Source of the DNA: Streptomyces sp. NBC_01016
GTDB lineage: Bacteria > Actinomycetota > Actinomycetes > Streptomycetales > Streptomycetaceae
NCBI RefSeq assembly: GCF_026341035.1
Contig: NZ_JAPEOQ010000002.1
Coordinates: 2,728,001 to 2,792,000, forward strand
Length of the DNA: 64,000 nt
Direction: 5' to 3'
The position numbers and the translations under genes were made by a program. This document shows, piece after piece, positions 25,462 to 33,363 of this stretch. The notes under the pieces were generated by a model. It worked only from the letters and a program-made list of their open reading frames with translations, had not been told where the DNA came from and did no database searches. Each line of letters starts with the position of its first letter. Positions within the stretch are counted from its first letter, which is position 1.

Positions 25462-26073
25462 TCACGCGCCCGTCGTCGCCATGAGCTCGTCCCGCATGCG
25501 GAGCATCCCCCGGCGGGCGTGGCTCTTGACGGTGCCCAGCGGCCATCCCGTGAGTTCGGCGATCTGGTTCTGCGTCAGGTCGTCGTAGAAGGTGAGCTCC
25601 AGGACGCGGCGCTGCGCCGTGGGCAGCTGTGCCAGTGCGTGGGTGACGACGACTTGGTCGAGTACGCGCTGGACGTCGCGCTCCTGCGCCGGGTGGTGGA
25701 CCGCGAGCAACGCCCCGGCGGCGTCGATCAGTTCGGTGCGCCGGGTGCGCGCGCTGAGCGCGTCGGCCACCTTGCGGCGGGTGATGCCGACGAGCCAGCC
25801 GGCGAGCTGACCGCGTCGGGGATCGAAGTTCCGTCGGCCGCGCCAGGCCGCGAGGAAGACCTGCTGGGTCACGTCCTCGGCCTCGCGGGCGTCGCCGAGC
25901 GAGCGGTGGGCCAGGGTGTGCACCAGCGTCGCCCAGCGACGGTAGGCGCCTTCGAGGCCCGCCTCGTTCCCGCGCAGCAGTTCGACGGCGATCTCCTCGT
26001 CGGACTGCTCGTCGGTCTGCTCGTCGGGCGCCCCCGGTGCTGCGGCCTTCGTCATGGTCAGTAGGACAGACAT
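25462..26073 (-). CDS. ECF RNA polymerase sigma factor, LitS-like
   Basis: The 203-residue protein has a sigma region 2 (TLVHTLAHRSLGDAREAEDVTQQVFLAAWRGRRNFDP), a region 2/4 linker with RTELIDAA and a region 4 helix-turn-helix (LPTAQRRVLELTFYDDLTQNQIAELTGWPLGTVKSHARRGMLRMRDEL). Such group IV factors direct polymerase to a small regulon. It is opposite a B12-binding MerR regulator and an oxidoreductase, the arrangement of the S. coelicolor light-inducible lit locus. The ATG at 26073 is the last start before non-conserved sequence; upstream extension to 26661 is rejected. Confidence 0.85.
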   Translation of the reverse strand: MSVLLTMTKAAAPGAPDEQTDEQSDEEIAVELLRGNEAGLEGAYRRWATLVHTLAHRSLGDAREAEDVTQQVFLAAWRGRRNFDPRRGQLAGWLVGITRRKVADALSARTRRTELIDAAGALLAVHHPAQERDVQRVLDQVVVTHALAQLPTAQRRVLELTFYDDLTQNQIAELTGWPLGTVKSHARRGMLRMRDELMATTGA

Positions 26074-26148
26074 GGCCCGGTCCTTTCGCCGTCGGCTGCC
26101 GGCCACCACTGTGCTGACGAAAAGAGCGCGCATCGACTTGCAGCGAAG

Positions 26149-26161
26149 TTGCATCGATATG
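26149..26161. promoter_or_regulatory. Shared motif TTGCATCGATATG upstream of the sigma gene
   Basis: The 13-mer is identical to 26639-26651 before the MerR gene. A further GCATCGA lies 21 nt away (26130-26136). It lies 75 nt upstream of the sigma start, between the sigma and zinc-finger genes, and is a good candidate operator for the MerR/B12 regulator. Confidence 0.6.
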
Positions 26162-26207
26162 TGCTCAGTGGCTGGTCGGGCCGCTGAACCGGTACGCCGG
26201 TCGGGCC

Positions 26208-26486
26208 TCAAAGCCTGCGGCGGATCTCCTGCCATGTGGACGCCGGCGGCGCGGTGGGACGGTCGGGTCCCGCCCGGGCGGCCCGCACCACCCGCACCAT
26301 GAGGCTGAGGGTCAAGAGGCAGGCAGGGCAGCCCAGGACGTGTTCCGTGTCCACGGCGTCCAGGGCCTGTTCGCCTCCGCCCCACGTGTCGACCGGCCGC
26401 GAACCGGGAGCCCAGGACTTCTCGCTCAGCGCCACGAGGGCGAGGTCCTCGGCCGGTGGATGCCGGTCCCGGGGTGGCGTGGTCAT
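26208..26486 (-). CDS. Short zinc-finger anti-sigma (ZAS) protein
   Basis: The 92-residue product reads DLALVALSEKSW early and later has the His-x3-Cys-x2-Cys signature HVLGCPACL followed by LTLSLMVRVVRAAR. This is the zinc-binding anti-sigma fold that clamps ECF sigma factors. It stops at STWQEIRRRL with no membrane helix or sensor domain, so it would be a soluble, minimal anti-sigma protein. It lies 134 nt upstream of the sigma gene on the same strand. Either it has lost its C-terminal half or it is a natural short form. Confidence 0.7.
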   Translation of the reverse strand: MTTPPRDRHPPAEDLALVALSEKSWAPGSRPVDTWGGGEQALDAVDTEHVLGCPACLLTLSLMVRVVRAARAGPDRPTAPPASTWQEIRRRL

Positions 26487-26638
26487 GGCGCACCTCGCGC
26501 TTTCGTCGGGCGTGGGGCCGGGACGGGGCGCGGTACTGTCCGGCGGCTTGCAACTCCTCTTCCGTGCAGGCAGGCCGGTTGGATGCGTGGGCGCGCGGGC
26601 AAAACGACAACACGACGCGGTGCGGTGGTGCACTGCTC

Positions 26639-26651
26639 TTGCATCGATATG
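26639..26651. promoter_or_regulatory. Shared motif TTGCATCGATATG at the MerR/LitR-like gene start
   Basis: An exact copy of 26149-26161 ends 8 nt before the ATG of the MerR-type gene. No Shine-Dalgarno sequence is visible there, so the motif probably overlaps the promoter of a leaderless or nearly leaderless transcript and could mediate autoregulation. Confidence 0.6.
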
Positions 26652-26659
26652 GTGCGTAC

Positions 26660-27667
26660 ATGGATCAGCAGGCGTACGACGCGCGGGCGGGCGCCCCGGA
26701 CGACGCGGCCGATGGCGCCGGCCTCACGTCCGGCACCGTGGCCCGACGCCTCGGGGTGTCACCCACCACGCTGCGTTCCTGGGACCGGCGCTACGGACTG
26801 GGACCGGCCCGCAGGAGCGAAGGCCGCCACCGGCGGTGGTACCCGGGCGACGTCGCGATGCTGGAGGAAATGTGCCGGCTGACCGCGCAGGGTGTGCCGC
26901 CCGGCGAGGCCGCGCGGCTCGTCAAGAGCGCGAGCCCTGTGCAGCCATCCCCGCTCGACGGCGCGCCCCACCCTGGGGACGGCGACGGCGATGTCACCGA
27001 CCCGGCCGCTGAGCACGCGGGCCTCGCCCTCGGTGTGGCGCGCCCCGAGTGCCGCGGACTCGCCCGTGCGGCCGTGCGCCTCGACGCCGACACCGTCGAG
27101 GACCGCCTCCGCGGCTTCCTGCGTGAGCACGGTGTCGTCGCCACCTGGGAAGAGCTCATGATGCCGACGCTGAACGCCGTCGGCCGCAAGTGGGAGTCCG
27201 CGGGTGACCGTTACGTCGAGGTCGAGCACTTCCTGTCCTGGCATGTGTCCACGGCGCTGCGCTGTGTCCCCTTCCTCGACCGTCGACCGATCCGCCGCAC
27301 GGGCGCTCCCGTCCTGCTGGCCTGCACCCCCGGCGAACAGCACACGCTGCCCCTTGAGGCGATGCACGCCGCTCTCACCATCGAGGGGCGCCCGGTACGG
27401 ATGCTCGGAGCGGCCGTCCCCGCCGACGCTCTGGCCGAAGCGGTGCACCGAACCGGTCCCGCGGCGGTGATGCTCTGGTCCCAGACACGCTCCACGGCGG
27501 GCGCCTCGCTCGCCGAGCACCTCCTGCGCGTGGGTTGGGGCCTCAAGGGCGCGCGCCAGAAACCCGTGGTCCAGCTCGGCGGCCCCGGCTGGCGGGGCGC
27601 GGCGGTCGCGGGCGCCGCGTACCCGCACAGCCTCAGCGACGCGGTGACCGCGCTGCGCGCCCGCTGA
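26660..27667 (+). CDS. MerR-family regulator with B12-binding domain (LitR/CarH-like)
   Basis: The 335-residue protein has an N-terminal MerR winged helix (GTVARRLGVSPTTLRSWDRRYGLGPARRSEGRHRRW). A four-helix cobalamin cap follows, with Trp178 and the pair Glu189-His190 (WESAGDRYVEVEH). The C-terminal Rossmann-like B12-binding domain contains GEQH (His228). CarH/LitR proteins bind adenosylcobalamin, repress in the dark and release DNA in light. The Trp-to-EH spacing here is ten residues rather than nine, and the residue after Trp is Glu rather than the His of Thermus CarH. Divergent from the LitS-like sigma gene. Confidence 0.82.
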   Translation: MDQQAYDARAGAPDDAADGAGLTSGTVARRLGVSPTTLRSWDRRYGLGPARRSEGRHRRWYPGDVAMLEEMCRLTAQGVPPGEAARLVKSASPVQPSPLDGAPHPGDGDGDVTDPAAEHAGLALGVARPECRGLARAAVRLDADTVEDRLRGFLREHGVVATWEELMMPTLNAVGRKWESAGDRYVEVEHFLSWHVSTALRCVPFLDRRPIRRTGAPVLLACTPGEQHTLPLEAMHAALTIEGRPVRMLGAAVPADALAEAVHRTGPAAVMLWSQTRSTAGASLAEHLLRVGWGLKGARQKPVVQLGGPGWRGAAVAGAAYPHSLSDAVTALRAR

Positions 27668-27780
27668 CGCGAGGCCCCCGCCCCCTCCCGGATGACACCG
27701 CATCCGTCGGCACGCCTTCCGCCGAACACAGGGAACAGGCCGACAGACCGGCCGCGCCGACGGACGGAAGAGGTGATCGC

Positions 27781-29055
27781 ATGTCCGCCACTGGCAAGCC
27801 CACGGGGCGTCGCACGTCCGCGGCCAGGGACGGCGCCGAGGTGCTCGTGGTCGGGGCCGGCGTCGCCGGGCTCGCCTGCGCCCGGGACCTGCTGTCGGCC
27901 GGCGTCGACGCCCAGGTCCTGGAGGCCGCGGACGAGGTGGGCGGCCGGATGCGCGCGGACCGGGTCGACGGCTTCGTCGTGGACCGCGGCTTCCAGGTCT
28001 GCAACACCTCCTACCCGCAGGTCCGGCGCAGAGTGTCGCTGCGGGGCCTGCGCCTGCGGCCCTTCACCCCCGGTGTCCTGATCCACGCCCCTGGCGGCCG
28101 GCTCCGCTTCAGCGACCCCACCCGCCGACCGCGCACGGTGCCCGACCTGCTGCCGGGCCGCCTCGCCGGTCCCCGGGACCTCACCGCCCTCGGCGCGCTG
28201 TCCGCCCGGGACATGCTGGCGCCCGCCCGGCTGCTCAAGCGGTCCGCCGACACCACCACACGTACCGCGCTCGCGGCCGCCGGGATCTCGGAGGACCTCG
28301 TGGAGCGGTTCTTCCGCCCGTTCCTGTCGGGGGTGTTCCTGGAGGACGAGCTGGAGACATCCGCCCGGGTGTTCCACCTGGTGTGGCGGAGCATGCTGCG
28401 CGGCACGCTGTGCCTGCCGACCACGGGGGTCGGCGCGCTGCCGCGGGCCCTCGCGGCGGCCCTGCCCCCGTACGCCGTACGGCTGGAGACCCCCGTCGCC
28501 GAACTCACCGACGCAGGGGTGCTCACCATCGGTGGCGAGGAGATCCGCGCGCGGGCGGTCGTGGTCGCCACCGGCCCGGGCGCCGTCCCGGGGCTGCTGC
28601 CGCAGGTCACCACGCCCGGCTCCCGCGTGGTGACGACGTACTACCACGTCGCCCCGCGCTCCCCGCTCGGCGAGCCGACCCTGCTCGTCGACACCGAACG
28701 CCGTTTCCTCAACACGTGTGTGCTCAGCGACGCCGTGCCCGAGTACGCGCCGCCCGGCCACACTCTCGTCGCCACCTCGGTGCTCGGCCGGGACACGGAG
28801 GGCCGCGAGCGGGCGGTGCGGGAGGCCGCCGGGGAGGCGTACGGCACCGGCTGCGACGGTTGGGACCTGCTGACCCACCGCACCGTGGAGGACGCGCTGC
28901 CCGCCATGACACCGCCGCAGCCGCTGACCCGGACCACGCGCGTGACGCCGGGCCGCTACGTGTGCGGCGACCACCGGGCCACCGGCTCGGTCCAGGGCGC
29001 GCTTGCCTCCGGCGCCCGAGCCGCCCGCGAGGTGCTGCAGGACTTGCGACGCTGA
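27781..29055 (+). CDS. FAD-dependent amine-oxidase-type oxidoreductase (LitQ-like)
   Basis: The 424-residue flavoprotein has the dinucleotide-binding motif VLVVGAGVAGLACARDLL plus EVGGRMRA near the N-terminus. The C-terminal FAD motif is RYVCGDHRATGSVQGALASGARAA. It resembles protoporphyrinogen oxidase/phytoene desaturase relatives. The ATG follows GAAGAGGTG, 110 nt after the LitR-like gene and in the same direction, matching the litR-litQ order recalled for S. coelicolor. The substrate is unknown; a role in carotenoid or light-stress chemistry is an inference. Confidence 0.78.
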   Translation: MSATGKPTGRRTSAARDGAEVLVVGAGVAGLACARDLLSAGVDAQVLEAADEVGGRMRADRVDGFVVDRGFQVCNTSYPQVRRRVSLRGLRLRPFTPGVLIHAPGGRLRFSDPTRRPRTVPDLLPGRLAGPRDLTALGALSARDMLAPARLLKRSADTTTRTALAAAGISEDLVERFFRPFLSGVFLEDELETSARVFHLVWRSMLRGTLCLPTTGVGALPRALAAALPPYAVRLETPVAELTDAGVLTIGGEEIRARAVVVATGPGAVPGLLPQVTTPGSRVVTTYYHVAPRSPLGEPTLLVDTERRFLNTCVLSDAVPEYAPPGHTLVATSVLGRDTEGRERAVREAAGEAYGTGCDGWDLLTHRTVEDALPAMTPPQPLTRTTRVTPGRYVCGDHRATGSVQGALASGARAAREVLQDLRR

Positions 29056-29182
29056 CCGACCGCGCCGCCGGAGCCCGCGCGACGTCGGGGCCCGGAGGGG
29101 CGCGATCACGGAGGACCGTCGCCGCGCTCCCGTTCGCCGCGCAGCAACTCCTCCAGGTCCGCCGGCCGGTCCCCTTGGCCCG

Positions 29183-29680
29183 GTGGAAGCGGCGGCGTCG
29201 GAACGCCGAACGGGACTCGATGCCGAGCTGTGCGGTGTCATCCTGCTGGTCTTCGGCTGCCTCGGCTTCGCCGACCGGCTCAGCCCCTTCGACACGGACG
29301 GCACGCAGATCGCCGGGATGTCCACCAACGGCGTGCTCAGCCTGATCTCGGTCGTCGTGGGTCTCGTGCTCATCGGCGGCGCGGTGATCGGCGGCAACGT
29401 CGCGTCCACACTCAACATGACGGTCGGCGCCCTGTTCGTCCTGAGTGGCTTCTTCCACCTCTTCGTCCTGGACCGCCCCGCCAACGTCCTGGACTTCGGC
29501 ATGACGAACGTCGTCTTCAGCTTCGTGATGGGCCTGCTCGTGGCCTCCTTCGGGATGTACGGCCGGGTGTCGGGCAAGCTGCCGCACGACAACCCGTACT
29601 GGCGCCGCCGCCACCCCCGCGAGGCCGCCCGCGAGTCCCTGCGGAGTGCCCCGGCGCCCGCGCTCCGTCCGGGCAGGTGA
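29183..29680 (+). CDS. DUF4383-family membrane protein
   Basis: The hydrophobic core (ELCGVILLVFGCLGFADRLSPFD, LISVVVGLVLIGGAVIGG, MTVGALFVLSGFFHLFVL and VFSFVMGLLVASFGMYG) gives four membrane helices in the DUF4383 pattern. A basic C-terminal tail (YWRRRHPREAARESL) follows. Function is unknown; relatives are common small membrane proteins in actinobacteria. The start is uncertain: GTG 29183 is used, but the frame is open upstream to an ATG at 29003 inside the flavoprotein gene. Confidence 0.65.
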   Translation: MEAAASERRTGLDAELCGVILLVFGCLGFADRLSPFDTDGTQIAGMSTNGVLSLISVVVGLVLIGGAVIGGNVASTLNMTVGALFVLSGFFHLFVLDRPANVLDFGMTNVVFSFVMGLLVASFGMYGRVSGKLPHDNPYWRRRHPREAARESLRSAPAPALRPGR

Positions 29681-29730
29681 TCTCTCACGCCTCCCCGCAT
29701 CCATCCGTCATGCGGCGTCGTTCGCCCTGC

Positions 29731-29967
29731 ATGAAGAAGCTCATCGGTGTCGCCGGTCTCGCCCTCGCCATGACCGGACTCGCCGCACCCGCCCACGCCG
29801 TGAACGGCAGTGACCTCGGCTCCGGAATCGGCGTCTCGGACGACTGGAACGCCGGCTCCGCAGCTACCTGTCTCCAGGAAGTCGCCGTCGCCCCCGTGCT
29901 CGGTGACCACGTGGGCGCCCACGCCGACCACTGCACCGACGGAAGCCTGATCACCGGGAGCAAGTGA
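29731..29967 (+). CDS. Small secreted protein with two cysteines
   Basis: The 78-residue product has a clean signal peptide (MKKLIGVAGLALAMTGLAAPAHA). The mature part is about 55 residues and holds two cysteines (TCLQEV and HCTDG) that could form one disulfide. It is not a chaplin or rodlin by sequence. An ATG at 29710 would add seven residues; neither start has a clear ribosome site. It resembles in size two other small secreted proteins in the window (33026-33235 and 42544-42852). Unknown function. Confidence 0.6.
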   Translation: MKKLIGVAGLALAMTGLAAPAHAVNGSDLGSGIGVSDDWNAGSAATCLQEVAVAPVLGDHVGAHADHCTDGSLITGSK

Positions 29968-30008
29968 GCCGCCGCCCCCATCTGGCGGGGCGGCGCCTCC
30001 GGGGCGGG

Positions 30009-31463
30009 CTACTCGCCGTCGGCCGCCCGGCCGGTCCGTACGAACAGGTCCTTCTCGCGGAGCCGGGACGTCGCCCACACGCTGCCTGCCGCGGAGAGGA
30101 CGAGGTAGCCGCACGCCAGCCATGGTGTGCCGGATCCGAGTGCGAGGAACGCGGTGACCAGGAGCGGTGTGATGCCGGACGCGAAGATGCCCGACACCTG
30201 GTAGACCGCCGACATCCCCGTGTAGCGCACGTGCACCGGGAACAGCGCGGCGAACAGCGTGCCCTGTGCCCCGTAGAAGCAGGCGTGCACGATGCCCAGG
30301 GCGAGCACGAGCGCCACGGCGAAGCCCAGCAGGCCGCCGGTCTGGAACAGCAGGAAGGCGGGGAAGACCGACACCCCGAACGCGGCCATGCCCGTCATAT
30401 ACGTGCGCCGTGCGCCGAACCGGTCCACCAGCCGCCCCGACACCGGGACGAGCACCGCCATCACCAGCGACGCACCGGTCACCGTCAACAACACGGGGGT
30501 GCGCGGCAGTTGGAGCGTCCCGGTCGCATACGTCAGCGCGAAGACGCCCCACGTGTTGAAGGCCACGCCCTCGCGCCAGCGGGCCACCATGCCAAGCAGC
30601 AGGTGACGGCGCGTCAGCCGCTCGCGCACCACCTCGACCAGGGGTACGGCCCTGGGCTCCGTCGTCCGGCCGAGCACGGCGCGGAAGGCGGGCGTCTCGT
30701 CGATCTTCAGCCGTACGGTCAGCCCGACCGCCACCAGGACAAGGCTGGCGAGGAACGCGACCCGCCACCCGTAGCCGAGGAACGCATCGTCGCTCAGTAC
30801 GTTGCTCAGGAGCGCGAACACGCCCGTGCCGAGGGCGAGTCCGAGCGCCAGGCCGATCTGAGGGTAGCTGCCGAACCGGCCCTTGCGGCCCTCCGGTCCG
30901 TGCTCCACCGCCAGCAGGACGGCTCCCGCCCACTCGCCGCCGAGCGCCACGCCTTGCGCGACACGCAGGACCAGCAGCAGTACGGGGGCGAGCGCGCCCA
31001 CCTGTTCGTACGTGGGAAGGAGGCCGATCAGCGCGGTCGAGACGCCCATCAGGCCCATGGTGAACGCGAGGGTGCGCTTGCGGCCCACGCGGTCGCCGAT
31101 GTGCCCGAAGAGCAGGCCGCCGAGCGGACGCGCGACGAAGCCCACCGCGAACGTGGCGAAGGCGAGCATGGTGCCGACGGTGCCGTTCGTCTCCGGGAAG
31201 AACAGCTTCCCGAAGACGAGGCTCGCGGCCGTGCTGTAGAGGAAGAAGTCGTACCATTCGACGGTGGTGCCCAGCAGGCTGGAGAGGACGACGGTCCGCA
31301 GTTTGCGTCCGGACGTGGTGCTGCTCTCTGTGCCCGTGTCCTGAGCGTGCGTCAGTGGTGTGTCTGTGCCCGTGTCCTGAGCGTGCGTCAGTGGTGTGTC
31401 CGTGGCCGTGTCCTGGGCGTGCGTCAGTGGTGTGTCCGTGTCCGTGTTCATGTCTGCGCTCAC
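30009..31463 (-). CDS. MFS transporter of the metabolite:H+ symporter type, linked to SsuD
   Basis: The 484-residue protein has twelve membrane helices and the MHS-family opening RTVVLSSLLGTTVEWYDFFLY followed by GHIGDRVGRKRTL. It is predicted to take up an organic acid with protons. The GTG start at 31463 overlaps the SsuD stop codon (GTGA), implying translational coupling, so an organosulfonate is a reasonable substrate. Its cytosolic N-terminus contains three copies of a 12-residue repeat (DTPLTHAQDTGT). Sulfonate uptake is usually by ABC transporters, so this pairing is unusual. Confidence 0.8.
   Translation of the reverse strand: MSADMNTDTDTPLTHAQDTATDTPLTHAQDTGTDTPLTHAQDTGTESSTTSGRKLRTVVLSSLLGTTVEWYDFFLYSTAASLVFGKLFFPETNGTVGTMLAFATFAVGFVARPLGGLLFGHIGDRVGRKRTLAFTMGLMGVSTALIGLLPTYEQVGALAPVLLLVLRVAQGVALGGEWAGAVLLAVEHGPEGRKGRFGSYPQIGLALGLALGTGVFALLSNVLSDDAFLGYGWRVAFLASLVLVAVGLTVRLKIDETPAFRAVLGRTTEPRAVPLVEVVRERLTRRHLLLGMVARWREGVAFNTWGVFALTYATGTLQLPRTPVLLTVTGASLVMAVLVPVSGRLVDRFGARRTYMTGMAAFGVSVFPAFLLFQTGGLLGFAVALVLALGIVHACFYGAQGTLFAALFPVHVRYTGMSAVYQVSGIFASGITPLLVTAFLALGSGTPWLACGYLVLSAAGSVWATSRLREKDLFVRTGRAADGE
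31328..31435 (-). repeat. Coding 36-nt tandem repeat (3 units)
   Basis: Units 31328-31363, 31364-31399 and 31400-31435 are nearly identical and encode the repeated dodecapeptide at the N-terminus of the MFS transporter. Confidence 0.92.
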
Positions 31464-32611
31464 ACGCCCGCGAACGCCACGGTGCCGGGCTCGACGGGGG
31501 CCGGTGCGGCCGGGTGGCGCCAGGCACCGCGACGCTCCAGCAGCGGCAGGACGCCCTCCCCGAACCAGTACGCCTCTTCCAGGTGCGGCACGCCCGAGAG
31601 GACGAACTCGTCGATGCCCAGCCGGTGGTACTCCTCGATGCGGTCGGCGACCTCCGTGTGGCTGCCGACCAGGGCGGTACCGGCGCCGCCGCGCACCAGG
31701 CCGACACCGGCCCACAGGTTGGGGTAGATCTCCAGGTCGGAGCTGGTGCCGCTGGCGTGCAGCGCGCGCATCCGCTTCTGGCCCTCGGACTCGGAGGTCG
31801 CGAGGCCGCGCTGGACGGCGGCGACGCGCTCCGGGTCCATGCCCTGCAGCAGCCGCTCGGCCTCCGCCCAGGCCTGCGCGGCGGTGTCGCGGGCGATGAC
31901 GTGCAGCCGGATGCCGAACCGGACGGTGCGGCCGAGGAGTTCGGCCCGCCTGCGGACCTCGGCGATCTTCTCCGCGACGGCCGCCGGCGGCTCGCCCCAG
32001 GTCAGGTACGTGTCGGTGTGCCGGGCGGCGACGTCCAGGGCCGCGGGGGAGGAACCGCCGAAGTAGACACTGGGCACCGGGTCAGGGAGCCGGTTCAGGC
32101 GGGCGCCCTCCACGCGGAGGTGCTCGCCGTGGTGGTCGACGGTCTGCCCGTCCCACAGGCGGCGCACGATGTCGAGGAACTCGCCCGTCCGTGCGTACCG
32201 CTGGTCCTTGTCGAGGAAGTCCCCGTAGGCACGCTGCTCGGCGCTCTCGCCGCCGGTCACCACGTTCAGCAACAGACGCCCGTGGGACTGCCGTTGATAG
32301 GTGGCGGCCATCTGGGCGGAGAGCGTGGGGGAGATCTGGCCGGGCCGGAAGGCGACGAGGAACTTCAGCCGCTCGGTGACCTGCGTCAGCATCGCCGTGG
32401 TCAGCCACGCGTCCTCGCACCAGGCGCCGGTGGGAGTCAACGCCCCCTCGAAACCGAGCTGTTCGGCGGTACGGGCGATCTGGCCCAGGTACTCCACGGA
32501 CGCCGGACGGTCGCCCCCTGCGGTGCCGGGGGTCGAGCCGTGACCGCCGCCGACGACGTGGCGGCTGTCGCCGGTGGTGGGCAGGAACCAGTGGAAGGTG
32601 AGTGTGGACAT
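31460..32611 (-). CDS. ssuD: FMNH2-dependent alkanesulfonate monooxygenase
   Basis: The 383-residue luciferase-like TIM-barrel protein starts MSTLTFHWFLPTTGDSR. It carries the SsuD signatures LTPTGAWCEDAW, FRPGQISPTLSAQMAA, LLLNVVTGG and VYFGGSSPAA, at the usual length for the enzyme. SsuD uses reduced FMN and oxygen to release sulfite from alkanesulfonates during sulfur starvation. No flavin reductase (SsuE) gene is nearby, so reduced FMN must come from elsewhere. A cysteine-rich leader peptide precedes it by 121 nt and an MFS transporter overlaps its end. Confidence 0.9.
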   Translation of the reverse strand: MSTLTFHWFLPTTGDSRHVVGGGHGSTPGTAGGDRPASVEYLGQIARTAEQLGFEGALTPTGAWCEDAWLTTAMLTQVTERLKFLVAFRPGQISPTLSAQMAATYQRQSHGRLLLNVVTGGESAEQRAYGDFLDKDQRYARTGEFLDIVRRLWDGQTVDHHGEHLRVEGARLNRLPDPVPSVYFGGSSPAALDVAARHTDTYLTWGEPPAAVAEKIAEVRRRAELLGRTVRFGIRLHVIARDTAAQAWAEAERLLQGMDPERVAAVQRGLATSESEGQKRMRALHASGTSSDLEIYPNLWAGVGLVRGGAGTALVGSHTEVADRIEEYHRLGIDEFVLSGVPHLEEAYWFGEGVLPLLERRGAWRHPAAPAPVEPGTVAFAGV

Positions 32612-32732
32612 GACGGGGTGAGGACCTCACAGAGCGTGGAGCAGGGAACGGAACAGAGCGCGGGCCGCGCGAAGGGCAGGCCGTTCGGGCACGCCGAAAC
32701 CACGGCGCGGCGCGCAAGGCAAAGGGGCGGCG

Positions 32733-32900
32733 TCAGTGCCGACAGCAGGCGCTGGCGCAGTGGCAGAGGTCGATGTGCCGACGGGCGACGAGTAGCGCGC
32801 CCGCGCCGGATGCGCAGGAGGGGGAGGGGCCCGCCGGGCGCGGGCGCTCCGAGGAGGATCCCGTCGCCGGGGCGGACCATGGCAGGTCGAGCGGATGCAT
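32733..32900 (-). CDS. Cysteine-rich leader peptide upstream of ssuD
   Basis: A 55-residue frame starts at ATG 32900 (preceded by GGAGGGAGG) and ends RRHIDLCHCASACCRH. That C-terminus matches the short 'putative leader peptide' family (RRHIDLxRxxSAxCR) found before sulfur-assimilation operons in Streptomyces. Four Cys codons in the last nine residues would stall ribosomes when cysteinyl-tRNA is low, which could relieve termination or expose the ssuD start. Usual leaders are about 20-35 residues, so translation might begin later. Attenuation is an inference from the family. Confidence 0.72.
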   Translation of the reverse strand: MHPLDLPWSAPATGSSSERPRPAGPSPSCASGAGALLVARRHIDLCHCASACCRH

Positions 32901-32925
32901 GGGCCCCTCCCTCCTTGCCTACAAT

Positions 32926-32944
32926 TCCTATTGGATTACTAGGA
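32926..32944. promoter_or_regulatory. Inverted repeat in the ssuD leader promoter
   Basis: TCCTA and TAGGA are separated by nine bases inside an unusually AT-rich 30-bp stretch just upstream of the leader peptide. This is probably the promoter, with a possible binding site for a sulfur regulator. Confidence 0.45.
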
Positions 32945-33025
32945 AAATGTTCCGCATCGGTGTCCGCTGGTCAAGTTCCGTCTCAGTAGGCGGACGTGGA
33001 GGGGTACGTCGACACCCGGGCCAAC

Positions 33026-33235
33026 TCACTGGTCCATGACATCGCACACGCCTGCGAGGCTTCCGTCGGCCACCATCGACGGCAGGGAGGCGGCGGACTC
33101 GGCACAGGTGCTTGCGTCGTTCCCGGTGAGGGGCGACGCGCTGTCGGCGGCCGAAGAGGGGGCAGCGAGGGACACCAGGGCCCCTGCGGTGAGAGCGGCG
33201 GCACCGACCGCAGAGCGAAGCGAGGATCCACGCAT
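33026..33235 (-). CDS. Small secreted two-cysteine protein
   Basis: The 69-residue product begins with a signal peptide (MRGSSLRSAVGAAALTAGAL, cleavage near APSSAADS). It leaves about 40 residues with two cysteines (TCAESAA and GVCDVMD). The ATG follows GGAG seven bases upstream. It is monocistronic between the sulfonate locus and a winged-helix regulator. No family is recognised; a small extracellular peptide stabilised by one disulfide is all that can be said. Confidence 0.65.
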   Translation of the reverse strand: MRGSSLRSAVGAAALTAGALVSLAAPSSAADSASPLTGNDASTCAESAASLPSMVADGSLAGVCDVMDQ

Positions 33236-33363
33236 TGAGAACTCCAACCGTTCGAAAAGGCGCCGGGTGCGCAGGGCGCGCCATGACGGTGCACCCAGCC
33301 CGAGTAACGGCCGCCCCGTTCCGCCGGACACGGGAGGCCGTCGAGAATCGGCGGGAGTGTGGT

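Noticed and set aside
25462..29055. A complete carotenoid light-response cluster
   Set aside because: Only regulators and a flavoprotein are present. No phytoene synthase, desaturase or cyclase gene is in the window.
27211..31707. A 1498-codon open frame on the minus strand
   Set aside because: It runs antisense to the MerR and flavoprotein genes and in another frame of the MFS and ssuD genes. It has no domain and mixes compositions, so it is a chance frame.
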